Of a stretch of 64,000 nt of DNA, positions 9,224 through 18,797 are shown in pieces (positions within the stretch are counted from its first letter, which is position 1; each line of letters starts with the position of its first letter). Made by a program: the position numbers and the translations under genes. This DNA is from Streptomyces kronopolitis (GTDB lineage: Bacteria > Actinomycetota > Actinomycetes > Streptomycetales > Streptomycetaceae). The notes under the pieces are model-generated. The model ran no database searches. It was not told the origin of the DNA and worked only from the letters and a program-made list of their open reading frames with translations. The stretch is taken from the NCBI RefSeq assembly GCF_014646275.1, contig NZ_BMND01000018.1:62001-126000 (forward strand). The letters are read 5' to 3'.

Positions 9224-10153
9224 GTGGCCGAGTTGATGTTGTTCCGGCGGGACGCGGATGGGCGGGACGTGGCGCTGTCTGGTTCGACGGTGGCGCTGGA
9301 GGTAGAGCTGCAGCGGCGGGTCGAGGCCGGCATGGAGGAGATGCTCGGCATCCGGTTTCTGGCGTCGGAGTACCCGACCGGTCCGTGGCACCGGGGGCGG
9401 ATCGACACGCTGGGTCTGGATGAGAACGGCAGCCCGGTGGTGATCGAGTTCAAGAAGGGCTCTGATAGCGGGGTGTTGTCGCAGGCCGTCTCTTACCTGT
9501 CCTGGTTGGATTCGGCGCACCACGAGTTCGAGGCGCTCGTGCGGAAGGTGGTGGGCGCGGAGGCTGCCGAGTCGATCAACTGGCGTCGGCCGCGGATGGT
9601 CTGTATCGCGGCCGGCTTCTCCCATCACGATCGCGTGGCGGTGCAGCGGCTGCCCGAGCGGGTCGACCTGGTGCGCTACCGGATCTTCGAGGGCGGCCTG
9701 CTCTCCCTGCTGCTCGTGGACTCCTCGCCCGGCTTCCCGACCGCCGCTTCGTCTCGGCGAAGCCGAGAGATGATGGTCGGCAGCTCGTCAGCGGCACCGG
9801 TTTCTCCTTCGCCGGCGGGTGCCGGCCTTGTTCCGGAGTGCTTGCGGGATTTGTACGCGGAGCTGGACGATGCTCTGACGGCGTGGGGCGAGGTCGAGGT
9901 GGCGCCTCTGCGGCACTACATCGCCTACCGGCGGCTGGTGAACGTGGCATCGGTGATCTTCCGTCCGAAGCACGAGGCGATCCTGGTCTATCTCAGACTC
10001 GACCCGGACACCGTCACGCTGGAGGAGGGCTTCACGCGGGACATGCGCGGCATCGGGCACCTCGGGACCGGGGACTTGGAGGTGCGCCTCGTCTCGGCGG
10101 CCGGTCTGGAGAAGGCGGCGCCGCTGATCCGGCGGGCGTTTGAGGCGGCCTGA
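9224..10153 (+). CDS. PD-(D/E)XK (DUF91/NucS-like) nuclease with C-terminal DUF5655
   Basis: 309 residues. The N-terminal half carries a restriction-endonuclease-fold core: GRIDTLGLDENGSPVVIEFK supplies the D...ExK residues, after the TVALEVELQR and GIRFLASEYPTG motifs of this family. The C-terminal ~110 residues (from about DLYAELDDAL) match DUF5655. A GGGAGGGG site lies 8 bases before GTG 9224, and MAELMLF fits the family's usual N-terminus. Probably a DNA end-processing or defence nuclease; the substrate is not known. Confidence 0.8.
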   Translation: MAELMLFRRDADGRDVALSGSTVALEVELQRRVEAGMEEMLGIRFLASEYPTGPWHRGRIDTLGLDENGSPVVIEFKKGSDSGVLSQAVSYLSWLDSAHHEFEALVRKVVGAEAAESINWRRPRMVCIAAGFSHHDRVAVQRLPERVDLVRYRIFEGGLLSLLLVDSSPGFPTAASSRRSREMMVGSSSAAPVSPSPAGAGLVPECLRDLYAELDDALTAWGEVEVAPLRHYIAYRRLVNVASVIFRPKHEAILVYLRLDPDTVTLEEGFTRDMRGIGHLGTGDLEVRLVSAAGLEKAAPLIRRAFEAA

Positions 10154-10164
10154 CGCGACGAGAA

Positions 10165-10204
10165 GGGCGGCTGGCGCATCGGTTACTCGATGCTCCAGCC
10201 GCCC
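10165..10204. terminator. Bidirectional hairpin between convergent genes
   Basis: 10-bp perfect stem (GGGCGGCTGG / CCAGCCGCCC) with a 20-base loop, between the nuclease stop and the DNA methyltransferase stop. Confidence 0.6.
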
Positions 10205-10250
10205 TCTTGGCGTCTGCGGCCCACCGGCCCTGGGCTCTCCGGTCTCATGG

Positions 10251-10997
10251 TCACGCCTCCGGTCCGGCCAGGGTGAAGTCCTCCTGCGTCAGTTCGGCAT
10301 GGAGGCGCTGCTCGGCCACTTCGGCGTAGTGGGAGGACAGCTCGACGCCGACGAAGTTTCGGCCTTCGCGCAGGGCGGCGACGCCGGTGGATCCGCTTCC
10401 GGTGAAGGGGTCGAGGACGGTGCCGCCTTCGGGACAGATCTGGACGAGCTGCTGCATGATCTCGACCGGCTTCTGGGTGATGTGCACCCTGCCCTTCCGC
10501 GGCTGGGAGGCGATGTAGTGGCCGGGCAGGTAGAGGTCGCGGGTGTTGTCGAGGGATCCCTTGACGCCCCAGATGATGTACTCGGAGTCCTGCTTGAACC
10601 CGCCCTTGCGGGGCCGGCTGGCGGGCTTGATCCACGGGATCGTGCCCGACCAGGTCCACCCCGCCATCTGCAGGGCGTCCGTGGTGGTCGGCTCCTGGCG
10701 CCAGTCGGTGAAGACCATGACGACTGCGTGCTCAGTCGAGGCACGGTATGCCTCCGTCAGCAGTTCGGTCAGCCAGGCTCGGTACGAGCGCTGATCGCGG
10801 TTCTCGCCGGGGAAGTTGGCGAGGTCGTGGGAGGAGTTGCTGGTGACGTACTTGGCGCGGGCGGTGCGGCCGGTGCGGTCCGAGCTGGTCCGTCCGCCGG
10901 AGTTGTACGGCGGGTCGGTGATCACCGTCTGGACGCTCTCGTCGGGGAGGGTCTTGAGCACGGTGAGGGCGTCGCCTCGGTGCAGCGTGTAGCTCAT
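10251..10997 (-). CDS. DNA methyltransferase (N4-cytosine / N6-adenine type)
   Basis: 248 residues. Catalytic motif IV DPPYNSGG is near residue 35, and the SAM-binding motif I DPFTGSGSTGVAA is near residue 200; this order is typical of beta-class enzymes. The start is ATG 10997 (MSYTLHRGDAL) with AAAGAGG 8 bases upstream; a longer frame back to 11108 lacks support. No restriction enzyme is adjacent except, possibly, the convergent DUF5655 nuclease. It may protect the element against host restriction. Confidence 0.88.
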   Translation of the reverse strand: MSYTLHRGDALTVLKTLPDESVQTVITDPPYNSGGRTSSDRTGRTARAKYVTSNSSHDLANFPGENRDQRSYRAWLTELLTEAYRASTEHAVVMVFTDWRQEPTTTDALQMAGWTWSGTIPWIKPASRPRKGGFKQDSEYIIWGVKGSLDNTRDLYLPGHYIASQPRKGRVHITQKPVEIMQQLVQICPEGGTVLDPFTGSGSTGVAALREGRNFVGVELSSHYAEVAEQRLHAELTQEDFTLAGPEA

Positions 10998-11565
10998 GTG
11001 CAGGGCCTCTTTCAGGGCATGGCAGGGCTGAGGACCGCTCCGGACGGCGTTCAACGACGCTCGTCGGGGCGGGTGGTGCCGGATGTTAGGCGTGTTTTCC
11101 GGCCGCACCTAATGAGCTGAGTCGTGCTCCGGGTGGGGGTCCGGGGGTCGTTTGGTGCGGCCGGAATCCCGGTCTACTGTCTCGTCCTGTCACCGGGCAG
11201 AAGCCTCGCTTCACCCCCGTTGACCTGTGCTTATCCGTGTTATCTCGTCCAAGCGAGGTGTGCGGGAGGCGCGTTTCCCTCGTTGCCCATGCCGTCAGGA
11301 GAGCCGGTGTACTGCCTGAGATTACGAGCGCGGCTGGCTGCCGCGCGTGACCTGAGACCGGCGTCCGGGAGCTACCAACTCCTGTGACCCGGGCCCGCCC
11401 GAGAGGCGGATTCACATCGGCGCGGTGCCGGCGGCTTTGCACGAGAAGTCGGCACCGCGTCTCCTGCGAACACCGAGGAGCCGCTGCGATGCAGCATGCC
11501 CTGATACCCCCGCGCCCCGACCCGCCATCGGCACCCGGCCAGCACCATCACCTCGGTGACGGTGA
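10998..11565. other. Intergenic region at the head of the conjugation module
   Basis: Separates the leftward methyltransferase from the rightward transfer genes. A weak promoter-like pair (TTGACC near 11219 and TATCTC about 16 bases on) points right. I saw no gene. Confidence 0.4.
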
Positions 11566-12723
11566 ATGGCGGCGGCGATGAAGAAGACCGCCGGAGCCGT
11601 CGTCGGCCTCTGCGCAACTGGTCCGCTGCTGCTGGCCGTTCCCGTCCTCGCCTTGGGCGCCGAGACGGCTTCGGCATCGTGCTCGACCGACGGTGCGCAG
11701 CCTGTGGATTCCGCGGCCGTCGCCAGTCAGGTGAAGTCCGTCCTGGACGGCGGCGGCAAGGGCTCGGTCCACGTGCCGGGGCTGAGCGTTCCGGCCGAGC
11801 AGGTGCCCAACGCCAAGACGATTCAGGCCACCGGCGTTGCGATGCACATTCCGGCCCGGGGGCAGGTCGTGGCCCTGGCGACCGCTCTGCAGGAGAGTGG
11901 CCTGCGGAACTTGACCTACGGCGATCGTGACTCGCTGGGGTTGTTCCAGCAGCGTCCGTCGCAGGGGTGGGGCAGGGCGAACGAGATCCTCGACCCGGTG
12001 CACGCCTCGGCCAAGTTCTACGAGGGGCTCCAGAAGGCCTCGGGCTGGCAGTCCTTGTCCGTCGCTCAGGCTGCTCAGGCGGTGCAGCGGTCGGGCTTCC
12101 CGCAGGCGTACGCCAAGTGGGAGCCGCTGGCCACCGCACTGCAGAAGGCCGTCGAACCCGTGCTGTCGAAGGCTGGTGACGCGTCACCGAGCCCTTCGCC
12201 GTCCGGCCCGACCGGCACCGGCAGTCCTTCGCCCGGTACCGCGGGCGGCTGCGCCGCCGACGGAGACGGGACCGACTTCGGCACCATTCCGCCCGGTGCG
12301 GTGCCGGCCGGGTACAAGATCCCCGCCGATGCTCCGCCGAAGGTCCGCACCGCGATCCGGTGGGCGCTCGGCCAGCTCGGGACGCCGTATCAGTGGGGCG
12401 GGCACTGCACTGCTCCCCACGGCAGGGTGCCGATGGGGCGGTGTGACTGCTCGTCCCTGATGCAGCAGTCGTACAAGGCCGCCGGTGTCGCTCTGTCTCG
12501 GACGACGTACACGCAGGTCAAGGACGGCAAGCCGGTCTCGGTCGGCTCGCTGGAGCCGGGCGACCTGGTGTTCACCGAGGGCACCGCGTCCCGTCCGGAG
12601 CACGTCGGCATGGTCATCGGCCGCGGTCTGGTCGTCAACGCCCCGCACACCGGCGACGTGGTCCGCATCGCGACCCTCGCGTCCTGGAAGCCGCAGATTC
12701 TCGCGGCCCGCCGAGTCATCTGA
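11566..12723 (+). CDS. Cell-wall hydrolase: muramidase-like plus NlpC/P60 peptidase (conjugation)
   Basis: 385 residues: a signal/anchor helix (about 10-32), a lysozyme-like domain (about 75-200; ALQESGLRN with Glu110, SLGLFQQRPSQGWG), a Ser/Pro linker, and a C-terminal NlpC/P60 domain. The papain-like triad is visible: Cys295 in RCDCSSL, His346 in EHVGMVIG, and His361 in NAPHTG. It would open peptidoglycan for the mating channel, like VirB1/TcpG enzymes. It is first in a same-strand run of transfer genes. ATG 11578 (MKKTAGA) is an alternative start four codons in. Confidence 0.88.
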   Translation: MAAAMKKTAGAVVGLCATGPLLLAVPVLALGAETASASCSTDGAQPVDSAAVASQVKSVLDGGGKGSVHVPGLSVPAEQVPNAKTIQATGVAMHIPARGQVVALATALQESGLRNLTYGDRDSLGLFQQRPSQGWGRANEILDPVHASAKFYEGLQKASGWQSLSVAQAAQAVQRSGFPQAYAKWEPLATALQKAVEPVLSKAGDASPSPSPSGPTGTGSPSPGTAGGCAADGDGTDFGTIPPGAVPAGYKIPADAPPKVRTAIRWALGQLGTPYQWGGHCTAPHGRVPMGRCDCSSLMQQSYKAAGVALSRTTYTQVKDGKPVSVGSLEPGDLVFTEGTASRPEHVGMVIGRGLVVNAPHTGDVVRIATLASWKPQILAARRVI

Positions 12724-12813
12724 CCGGCGCCTCTCCTCCTCTCCCCTCTTCTCGCACCGCCGCTGCTCCATCCTCTGGGCTTTGGCGTGCACTAACTCGC
12801 ACTGGAGTTCGTC

Positions 12814-13122
12814 ATGTATCTCGCTGACCAGGTCATCCAGCTCGCCTACGACCCTGGGATCAAGCCGAACGAGGGCGGGCTGCCGGGCCTGTCCGTCCTC
12901 AAGCACGTGATGGGCTCGATCAACCTCTACGGCATCATCGCCGCGGTCGGTTCGCTCGCCGTCAGCGCGGGTGTGTGGGCCTGGGGACATCACTCGGGCG
13001 GTCACCAGGCGGAGGCCAACGGCAAGAAGGGCGTGCTGGTGAGTGCCGGCGCGGCGCTGCTGTTGGGTGCCGCGAACGGTGTGGTGGCGTTCTTCAGCGG
13101 TCTGGGAACGCAGGTCCACTGA
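12814..13122 (+). CDS. Small two-helix membrane protein of the transfer operon (DUF6112-like)
   Basis: 102 residues with two hydrophobic segments (about 35-56 and 70-95) separated by a basic, Gly/His-rich loop. GGAG lies 7 bases before the ATG. This architecture and position resemble VirB2/TrbC-like or DUF6112 proteins found beside VirB6-like genes in actinobacterial conjugation loci. The stop overlaps the next gene's ATG (TGATG). Confidence 0.75.
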   Translation: MYLADQVIQLAYDPGIKPNEGGLPGLSVLKHVMGSINLYGIIAAVGSLAVSAGVWAWGHHSGGHQAEANGKKGVLVSAGAALLLGAANGVVAFFSGLGTQVH

Positions 13123-13796
13123 TGTCTTCCCGCCCGATGAACCCCGGCGGCGCGTCCCGCGTGCGCCGCCGGGTGCTGCTCGGCACCGCTGTCCTGGTGG
13201 TGCTTGTCGACCTCGCCGGCCTGGCCGCGTACCTCACCCGCGATGGCAGGAGCCCCTCCAAAGCCCCTGCTGTCCGCCCGAGTTCGCCCGCGGCCCCCTC
13301 GACCACCCCGTCCGCACCGCGCACCCAGCCTCGTGCCCTGCCGGTGCCGCCGAAGACCCATGACCCGATCGCGTTCGGGAAGGCCGCTGCGGCGGCGCTG
13401 TGGTCCTACGACACCCGCGCGTACTCGCGGACGGAGCTGCGCACCGCCCTTCGCGCGTGGCTGACCTCCGAGGACAGGTACGCCGATCCGGCGTCGGTCG
13501 ACAAGGTCGTCCCCTCGCCCGTGCTGTGGAAGGAGATGACCGCCAACCGCCAGTTCGCCACCGCCAAGGTGCACGAGGGGCACTTCCCCGACTCCTTCAC
13601 CCGGGCCCTCCAGTCCGATCCCGGGGCGATCACCCAGGCGTACATCTACGCCGTCACGGTCTCCGGCAAGCAGTCGATCGCCTGGAAGGGCTCGCACGCC
13701 GGCGGTGCGGAGAGCCGCACCAGCACCCTCGCGGTCCAGTGCCGTCCCCACCGACCCTGCGCCCTGGTCGGTGTCATGCCGTCCGTCGCGCCCTGA
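13122..13796 (+). CDS. VirB8/TcpC-like conjugal transfer protein
   Basis: 224 residues: a short basic N-terminus, one membrane helix (about 16-36), a Pro/Ser/Ala linker and a C-terminal domain (from about residue 75) beginning FGKAAAAALWSYDTRAYSR, which resembles the NTF2-like fold of VirB8/TcpC. The start overlaps the upstream stop by one base, so translation is coupled. Likely a periphery-of-channel scaffold. Confidence 0.68.
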   Translation: MSSRPMNPGGASRVRRRVLLGTAVLVVLVDLAGLAAYLTRDGRSPSKAPAVRPSSPAAPSTTPSAPRTQPRALPVPPKTHDPIAFGKAAAAALWSYDTRAYSRTELRTALRAWLTSEDRYADPASVDKVVPSPVLWKEMTANRQFATAKVHEGHFPDSFTRALQSDPGAITQAYIYAVTVSGKQSIAWKGSHAGGAESRTSTLAVQCRPHRPCALVGVMPSVAP

Positions 13797-13823
13797 TCCC
13801 CGTTCAAGGAAGGAGGTGCCACC

Positions 13824-15140
13824 ATGGCAGTCTGCGACTTGCCGCTGATGGACAAGGTGTGCGGTGCCGTCGACTTCGCCGCCAACCCCGCGGGAGCTGT
13901 CACCGACGGCATCGGGGCGTGGATCGCGAAATCGGCTGGTGAACTGGCCGCCAGCGCGGCGGACCTCGCCGCCAAGGCCGTCAACGAAACGACCGCCATC
14001 GACCTCAACGCCGGATGGTTCCGGGACAACTACGAACTGCTGCTGCCCATCGGGCTCGCGCTGACCGTCGGCACGTTCTGCCTCCAGCTGATGTTCGCGG
14101 CCTGGCGGCGAGACGAACGTGCCCTGGCGCAGGCCGCGATCGGCACCATGACCGGCGTCCTGTTCAGCTTCTGCGCTACCGCTTTCACCAGCGTCGCCAT
14201 CACCGTGGTCGACGCCTTGTCGAACGGGCTGTTCCAGGCGGCCAACAGCTCGATCGACGATGCGACCCGCCGTGTGATCAAGGTCAACGAACTGGGGGCG
14301 ATGTACGGTCTCGGCTGGGGCGTCCCCAGCCTGGTCGCACTCGGCTGCGCGATCGGCGCGTTCCTGTACTGGGGCGTGATGGTCGCCCGCAAGGTCGGCG
14401 TCCTGGTCCTGGTCGCGCTCGCCGTCTTCGCCGGCGCCGGGGGCGGCTGGGAGGTCGCCAAGCGATGGCGGCGTGGCTGGATCGAGGCCACCGCCACCCT
14501 GGTCGTCTCGAAACTCCTGATGACGGTGGTCTTCCTCATCGGCGTCTCGGCGATGGGCAAGTCCGATGCTCACGACGGCATGGCCGCGCTGTCCGACGCG
14601 CTGGCCGGCATCGTCGTGATGGTGCTGGTCCTGTTGTGCCCGTATGCCACGTACAAGTTCGTGCACTGGGCCAGCGACGGCGGCGGTCACGACGACGTGC
14701 ACCGCACCGGTGTCGCCGGCATGGCGGTCGCCGCGGGGGCCGCGAAGACCGCGGGCACCCTGGCGATGCAGGCCGGCACCGGAACCCCCGCCCCACAGGG
14801 CCCGAGCCAGGTTCCCGGCGCCGGTGCCGATGGCGTCGCCTCCGGCATCAACCCCTCCGGCGGCACCCTCAGCAAGGAGGGCATTGACGCCGGTCCGCCC
14901 CAGCAGCAGACCCGGTTCCGGTACGGCGAGGATCCGAACGCGCAGGGTGACAAGGGCCGGTCCCTGATTCAGCGACCCGGCATCCCGCCACTCATCACGC
15001 GCCCCCACGAGGACGAAGCAGGGCCTGCTGGAGTGCCCGTTCAGGGCACCGCCAGCGTCACTGGCGCATCGGCTCCGGGCGACAGCGTGTCCTACGTGGG
15101 CGCCGGCGACCTTGGCGCACCGCCGCCTTCGGGCACCTGA
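13824..15140 (+). CDS. VirB6/TrbL-like polytopic membrane protein
   Basis: 438 residues; GGAGG lies 7 bases before the ATG. An amphipathic N-terminus is followed by about six hydrophobic segments between residues 70 and 280 (IGLALTVGTFCLQLMFAAW, the VGVLVLVALAVFAGAGGG stretch, and others). A hydrophilic Gly/Pro-rich tail of about 140 residues follows. Topology, size and place in the operon match VirB6/TrbL proteins of Streptomyces conjugative elements. Confidence 0.82.
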   Translation: MAVCDLPLMDKVCGAVDFAANPAGAVTDGIGAWIAKSAGELAASAADLAAKAVNETTAIDLNAGWFRDNYELLLPIGLALTVGTFCLQLMFAAWRRDERALAQAAIGTMTGVLFSFCATAFTSVAITVVDALSNGLFQAANSSIDDATRRVIKVNELGAMYGLGWGVPSLVALGCAIGAFLYWGVMVARKVGVLVLVALAVFAGAGGGWEVAKRWRRGWIEATATLVVSKLLMTVVFLIGVSAMGKSDAHDGMAALSDALAGIVVMVLVLLCPYATYKFVHWASDGGGHDDVHRTGVAGMAVAAGAAKTAGTLAMQAGTGTPAPQGPSQVPGAGADGVASGINPSGGTLSKEGIDAGPPQQQTRFRYGEDPNAQGDKGRSLIQRPGIPPLITRPHEDEAGPAGVPVQGTASVTGASAPGDSVSYVGAGDLGAPPPSGT

Positions 15141-15278
15141 CCGATCACATCCGGGGGCGGGCTGCACACCCAGCCCGCCCCCACCTCTCCCGACCGACCA
15201 CCAAAGGAGCCTCCCCATGACCTCCAGAAGAGCGCCGCGCACCCCTTCCACCGCCCGCTCCCACCGTCTGGAACCACC

Positions 15279-16751
15279 ATGTCCGGCAAGCACCAGGCCG
15301 AAGCCACCACGGCCACCGTGAAGTTCCCCCACCGCAGCAGGCGCGGCATCCTGCTCGGCCTGACCGCCCCACAGCTCATCGTCGCGAGCCTGACCGGCCT
15401 TCTTCTGCTCGCCATGGTCATCACCCGCGGCGTGGTCGGCGCTCTCGAACTCATCCCCCTGTGGGCCGTCATCGCCCTCCTTGTCTTCGTTCGCCACCGG
15501 GGCCGGGCTCTGGCGGACTGGGTTCCGATCGTCACCCGGTACGTCCTGCGCCGGATGCGTGGCCAGCTCCTCTGGCTCACCCGGCCCTCCCGCCGACCGT
15601 CTCGCGAAGGGCTCCTCCATCTGCCCGGGACCGCGGCCAGTCTGCGTGTGGTCACCGCGCCCGACCGTCGATACGGTGCGGTGCACGACCCCCATGCCGG
15701 CACGCTGACCGCCGTGGTCAAGGTCGCTTCCCGCGCCTACGCGCTGCTCGACCCGGGCACCCAGCAGGCCAACGTGGGTGGCTGGGGACGGGCGCTGGCC
15801 GCGCTCGCCCGGACGGGGCAGATCGCTCGCATCCAGGTGATCGAGCGCACGGTCCCGGACTCCGGCGACGCCCTTCGCCGCTATTGGGAGGAGCACGGCC
15901 GGCCCCATGCCCCTGTGGCCGGCGCGCTCTACGGCGACCTGGTCCAGAGTGCGGGCCCGGCCGCGGCGCCGCACGAGGCGTACGTGGCGGTGTCGCTGGA
16001 CAGCAAGGCGGCGCGGCGGTTGATCAACCAGGCCGGGGGTGGTCTGACCGGGGCGTTCAGCGTGCTGGGGCAGCTGACCTCCACCTTCGATCAGGCCGCT
16101 CGGACTGCCGGTCTCACTCCCACCGGGTGGCTCAGCGCCCGTGAGATCGCGGCTGTCGTGCGGACGGCGTATGACCCGAAGTCCCTCGCAGCGCTGGATC
16201 GTTGGTCCGCCGCCGGTCGTCCCGAGGCCGAGCCGGCCGCTGCCGGCCCTGTCGTGGTCGTCGAGAAGTCGGACCACATCGCGACCGATACGGCCGTCCA
16301 CAAGACGTACTGGGTGGAGAACTGGCCCAGGACCGAAACCTCAGCGGGCTTTCTGCATCAGCTCCTGTTCACCGGCGGGGTCCGGCGCACGCTGTCGCTC
16401 TCGTACGAGCCGAAGGGGCTGGACGCCGCGCTGCGCGATGTCCAGCGCAAGAAGGCCAGCGTGATGGCGGATGCCGCCGAGCGGGCCCGGCGCGGGCAGG
16501 TCGACTCCGAGGCGGACTCGATCGAGTACCAGGACATCAAGTCGCGGGAGCGGCAGCTCATCGCGGGCCATGCGGATGTCGCCCTGACCGGCCTGCTGAC
16601 CGTCTCGGCTGACTCCGAGGACGAACTGTGTTCCGCCTGCGCGGTCGTGGAGACCGCCGCTGTCGGTGCCCAGCTCGACCTCCGGCCGCTGACCTGGCAG
16701 CAGGCCGAGGCGTTCACCGCCGCCGCCATGCCGCTCGCGCTCGCCGCCTGA
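15279..16751 (+). CDS. SCO6880-family transfer protein
   Basis: 490 residues. Two adjacent hydrophobic segments (about 27-68) as in PrgI/VirB3-like proteins, then a large cytosolic domain resembling the N-terminal part of VirB4/TrbE (RLINQAGGGLTGAFSVLGQL, YWVENWPRTETSAGFLHQLL). The next-but-one gene is a VirB4 ATPase lacking such an N-terminus, so together they look like a VirB3-VirB4 divided at an unusual point. The ATG has only TGGA upstream; a strong AAAGGAG precedes another ATG at 15218 that opens a 34-codon frame overlapping this start. Confidence 0.85.
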   Translation: MSGKHQAEATTATVKFPHRSRRGILLGLTAPQLIVASLTGLLLLAMVITRGVVGALELIPLWAVIALLVFVRHRGRALADWVPIVTRYVLRRMRGQLLWLTRPSRRPSREGLLHLPGTAASLRVVTAPDRRYGAVHDPHAGTLTAVVKVASRAYALLDPGTQQANVGGWGRALAALARTGQIARIQVIERTVPDSGDALRRYWEEHGRPHAPVAGALYGDLVQSAGPAAAPHEAYVAVSLDSKAARRLINQAGGGLTGAFSVLGQLTSTFDQAARTAGLTPTGWLSAREIAAVVRTAYDPKSLAALDRWSAAGRPEAEPAAAGPVVVVEKSDHIATDTAVHKTYWVENWPRTETSAGFLHQLLFTGGVRRTLSLSYEPKGLDAALRDVQRKKASVMADAAERARRGQVDSEADSIEYQDIKSRERQLIAGHADVALTGLLTVSADSEDELCSACAVVETAAVGAQLDLRPLTWQQAEAFTAAAMPLALAA

Positions 16752-16785
16752 CCCCGGCCGCCCCTCCCTCCGAAAGAACACCCTC

Positions 16786-17238
16786 ATGTCCCGCACCGCC
16801 GTCCCTACCGCGGAGGACTTCGTGCCCTTCGCCACCGCCGCGCTCGACTTCCACCGCGCGCTCAACCTTCCGAACGGTCCCCTGGTCACCACCCGCGCCG
16901 AGCTGGACGCCCTGCACTCCCACCTCGTCTCGCTGCACGGGTTGCTCGATGCCCATGCCGTGCGTGTCGGGCAGCTCGTCCCGGCCGAGGGCGACCCACT
17001 CCGTGCCGCCCGCACCCGCATCTGGCAGGCCGCTGACCACGTCCACGCCGCCTACCACGCCGCACCACGTCCCGGCTCCGGCGAAGTCCTGGATCGCGAG
17101 GCATGTCAGGCCGGCCTGCCCGAAGGGGCTCCGGAGCTGACCATCTGCCAGCGCCACCAGCGCACCGCGCACCTGGTGCGCCGCCGCACCACCCCGGCCG
17201 ACCTGCGCGCCCCGTTCACCGGCCTCGTCCGCCGCTGA
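16786..17238 (+). CDS. DUF6238-like small cytosolic protein
   Basis: 150 residues, mostly helical, between SCO6880 and VirB4 genes. GAAAGA lies 10 bases upstream of the ATG. No catalytic motif. The wording (FATAALDFHRALNLP, ICQRHQRTAHLVRR) resembles DUF6238 proteins found in this position in Streptomyces elements; role unknown. Confidence 0.7.
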   Translation: MSRTAVPTAEDFVPFATAALDFHRALNLPNGPLVTTRAELDALHSHLVSLHGLLDAHAVRVGQLVPAEGDPLRAARTRIWQAADHVHAAYHAAPRPGSGEVLDREACQAGLPEGAPELTICQRHQRTAHLVRRRTTPADLRAPFTGLVRR

Positions 17239-17264
17239 CCCTCTGCCCGTCTGGAGAAACGTTC

Positions 17265-18764
17265 ATGCCCCGCACCCGCGCCAGCGCCTCCCCCCTGTTC
17301 GTCCCCCGCAAGGCACCGCGCGCCGGGCGGAAGGCCGCCCGTGCCGGTTTCGCCGAGGCCCGCCGCCAGGCCCGCATCGCCGGAGCACCGCCGAAGCGCC
17401 GTACCGAGGGAGCCTTCGATCCGGAGCTGCGGCCGACCTACCCGCCGTCCGGACGCCCCGGCCCCTCCTCGGCCCGGGGCAGCAAGCTCGGCCTGCCCGC
17501 CCACCGGATGACCACCGCCACAGCCTCCGGCGCCTACCCCTTCGTGGCCGAGGGCGGTCTGGGGGCGGACGGGGTCTTCATCGGTCGCGATGTCCACGCG
17601 GAAGCCGCGTTCTGCTTCGACCCGTTCTCGCTGTACGGGCGCATCGAGGGCTTCACGAACCCCAACGCGGTCCTCGCCGGGATCATCGGCATGGGGAAGT
17701 CAGCGTTGGCGAAGTCCATCGCCACCAGGTCGATCGCCCACGGCTACCGGATCTACGTCCCTTCCGACCCGAAGGGCGAATGGACGGCCGTGGCCCAGGC
17801 CCTCGGCGGCCACACCATCGCCCTGGGGCCAGGCCTGCCGGGCCGGTTGAACCCGCTGGACGCCCCGGCCCGGCCCGCCTCCGTCAGCGAGGACGACTGG
17901 GCGACCGAATTGCGAAAGCGCCGCCTGCTGCTCCTGGCCGGCCTGGCCCGCACCGTGCTCAAGCGCGACCTCCAGCCGATGGAGCACACCGCCCTCGACC
18001 TCGCCCTCGACCTGGTCGTCACCGAAGCGGACGCAAGCGGCACGGTGCCGCTGCTCGGCGACATCGCGCACGTCCTCGGCTCACCCGAGCGCCTCGACCG
18101 AGCCCTCGGCAACCAGACCGGACACCTGGGGTCCGCCGCTCAGGACCTCGCCCACGCCCTGCGCCGGCTGGTGCACGGCGACTTGAGCGGCATGTTCGAC
18201 GCCCCGAGCACCGTGGAGTTCGACCCGACCACGCCGATGCTGTCCATCGACCTCTCCCGCCTCGGCGGCGGTGGCGACGACACCGCGCTGGTCCTGGCGA
18301 TGACCTGCGCGAGCGCGTGGATGGAGTCCGCCCTCGCCGACCCCGACGGCGGCCGACGCTGGGTGATCTACGACGAAGCATGGCGGCTGATGCGACACGT
18401 CGGCCTCCTGGAACGGATGCAGAGCCAGTGGAAGCTCTCCCGGGGCCTGGGCATCGCGAACTTGATGATCATCCACCGGCTGTCGGACCTGCTCTCGGCA
18501 GGCGATGCCGGCTCACGCGGCCGGGTACTGGCCGAGGGTCTCCTGGCCGACTGCTCCACCCGCATCATCTACCGCCAGGAGCCCGACCAGCTCACCACTG
18601 CCGCGTCGCTGCTCGGCCTGACCGGCGTCGAAACCCAGGCCGTGTCCGCCCTGACCAAGGGCCGGGGCCTGTGGAAGGTCGCGGGCCGCAGCTTCATCAC
18701 GCAACACGTCCTGCACCCCGCCGAGCGCAAGCTGTTCGACACCGACGCCCGCATGGCCGCCTAG
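17265..18764 (+). CDS. VirB4-like conjugation ATPase
   Basis: 499 residues with GGAG before ATG 17265. A basic N-terminal tail of about 80 residues leads to a VirB4/TraG-type P-loop ATPase: Walker A GIIGMGKSA at 139-147, Walker B RRWVIYDEAW at about 364-373, and the ARM-like SRGLGIANLMIIHRLSDL. Full-length VirB4 is around 800 residues; the missing N-terminal domain resembles the upstream SCO6880 protein. Powers pilus/channel assembly and DNA transfer. Confidence 0.9.
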   Translation: MPRTRASASPLFVPRKAPRAGRKAARAGFAEARRQARIAGAPPKRRTEGAFDPELRPTYPPSGRPGPSSARGSKLGLPAHRMTTATASGAYPFVAEGGLGADGVFIGRDVHAEAAFCFDPFSLYGRIEGFTNPNAVLAGIIGMGKSALAKSIATRSIAHGYRIYVPSDPKGEWTAVAQALGGHTIALGPGLPGRLNPLDAPARPASVSEDDWATELRKRRLLLLAGLARTVLKRDLQPMEHTALDLALDLVVTEADASGTVPLLGDIAHVLGSPERLDRALGNQTGHLGSAAQDLAHALRRLVHGDLSGMFDAPSTVEFDPTTPMLSIDLSRLGGGGDDTALVLAMTCASAWMESALADPDGGRRWVIYDEAWRLMRHVGLLERMQSQWKLSRGLGIANLMIIHRLSDLLSAGDAGSRGRVLAEGLLADCSTRIIYRQEPDQLTTAASLLGLTGVETQAVSALTKGRGLWKVAGRSFITQHVLHPAERKLFDTDARMAA

Positions 18765-18797
18765 CCCAAACAGCTTGCCTTGGAGGGGAGTTATCTC

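Noticed and set aside
8812..9453. A leftward 213-codon frame
   Set aside because: Antisense to the DUF5655 nuclease over half its length; Ser/Arg-rich and without a ribosome binding site.
13002..16301. A 1099-codon open frame on the minus strand
   Set aside because: It runs exactly antisense to the VirB8-, VirB6- and SCO6880-like genes; GC bias keeps the antisense frame open. Its product is Gly/Arg/Asp/His-rich with no domain.
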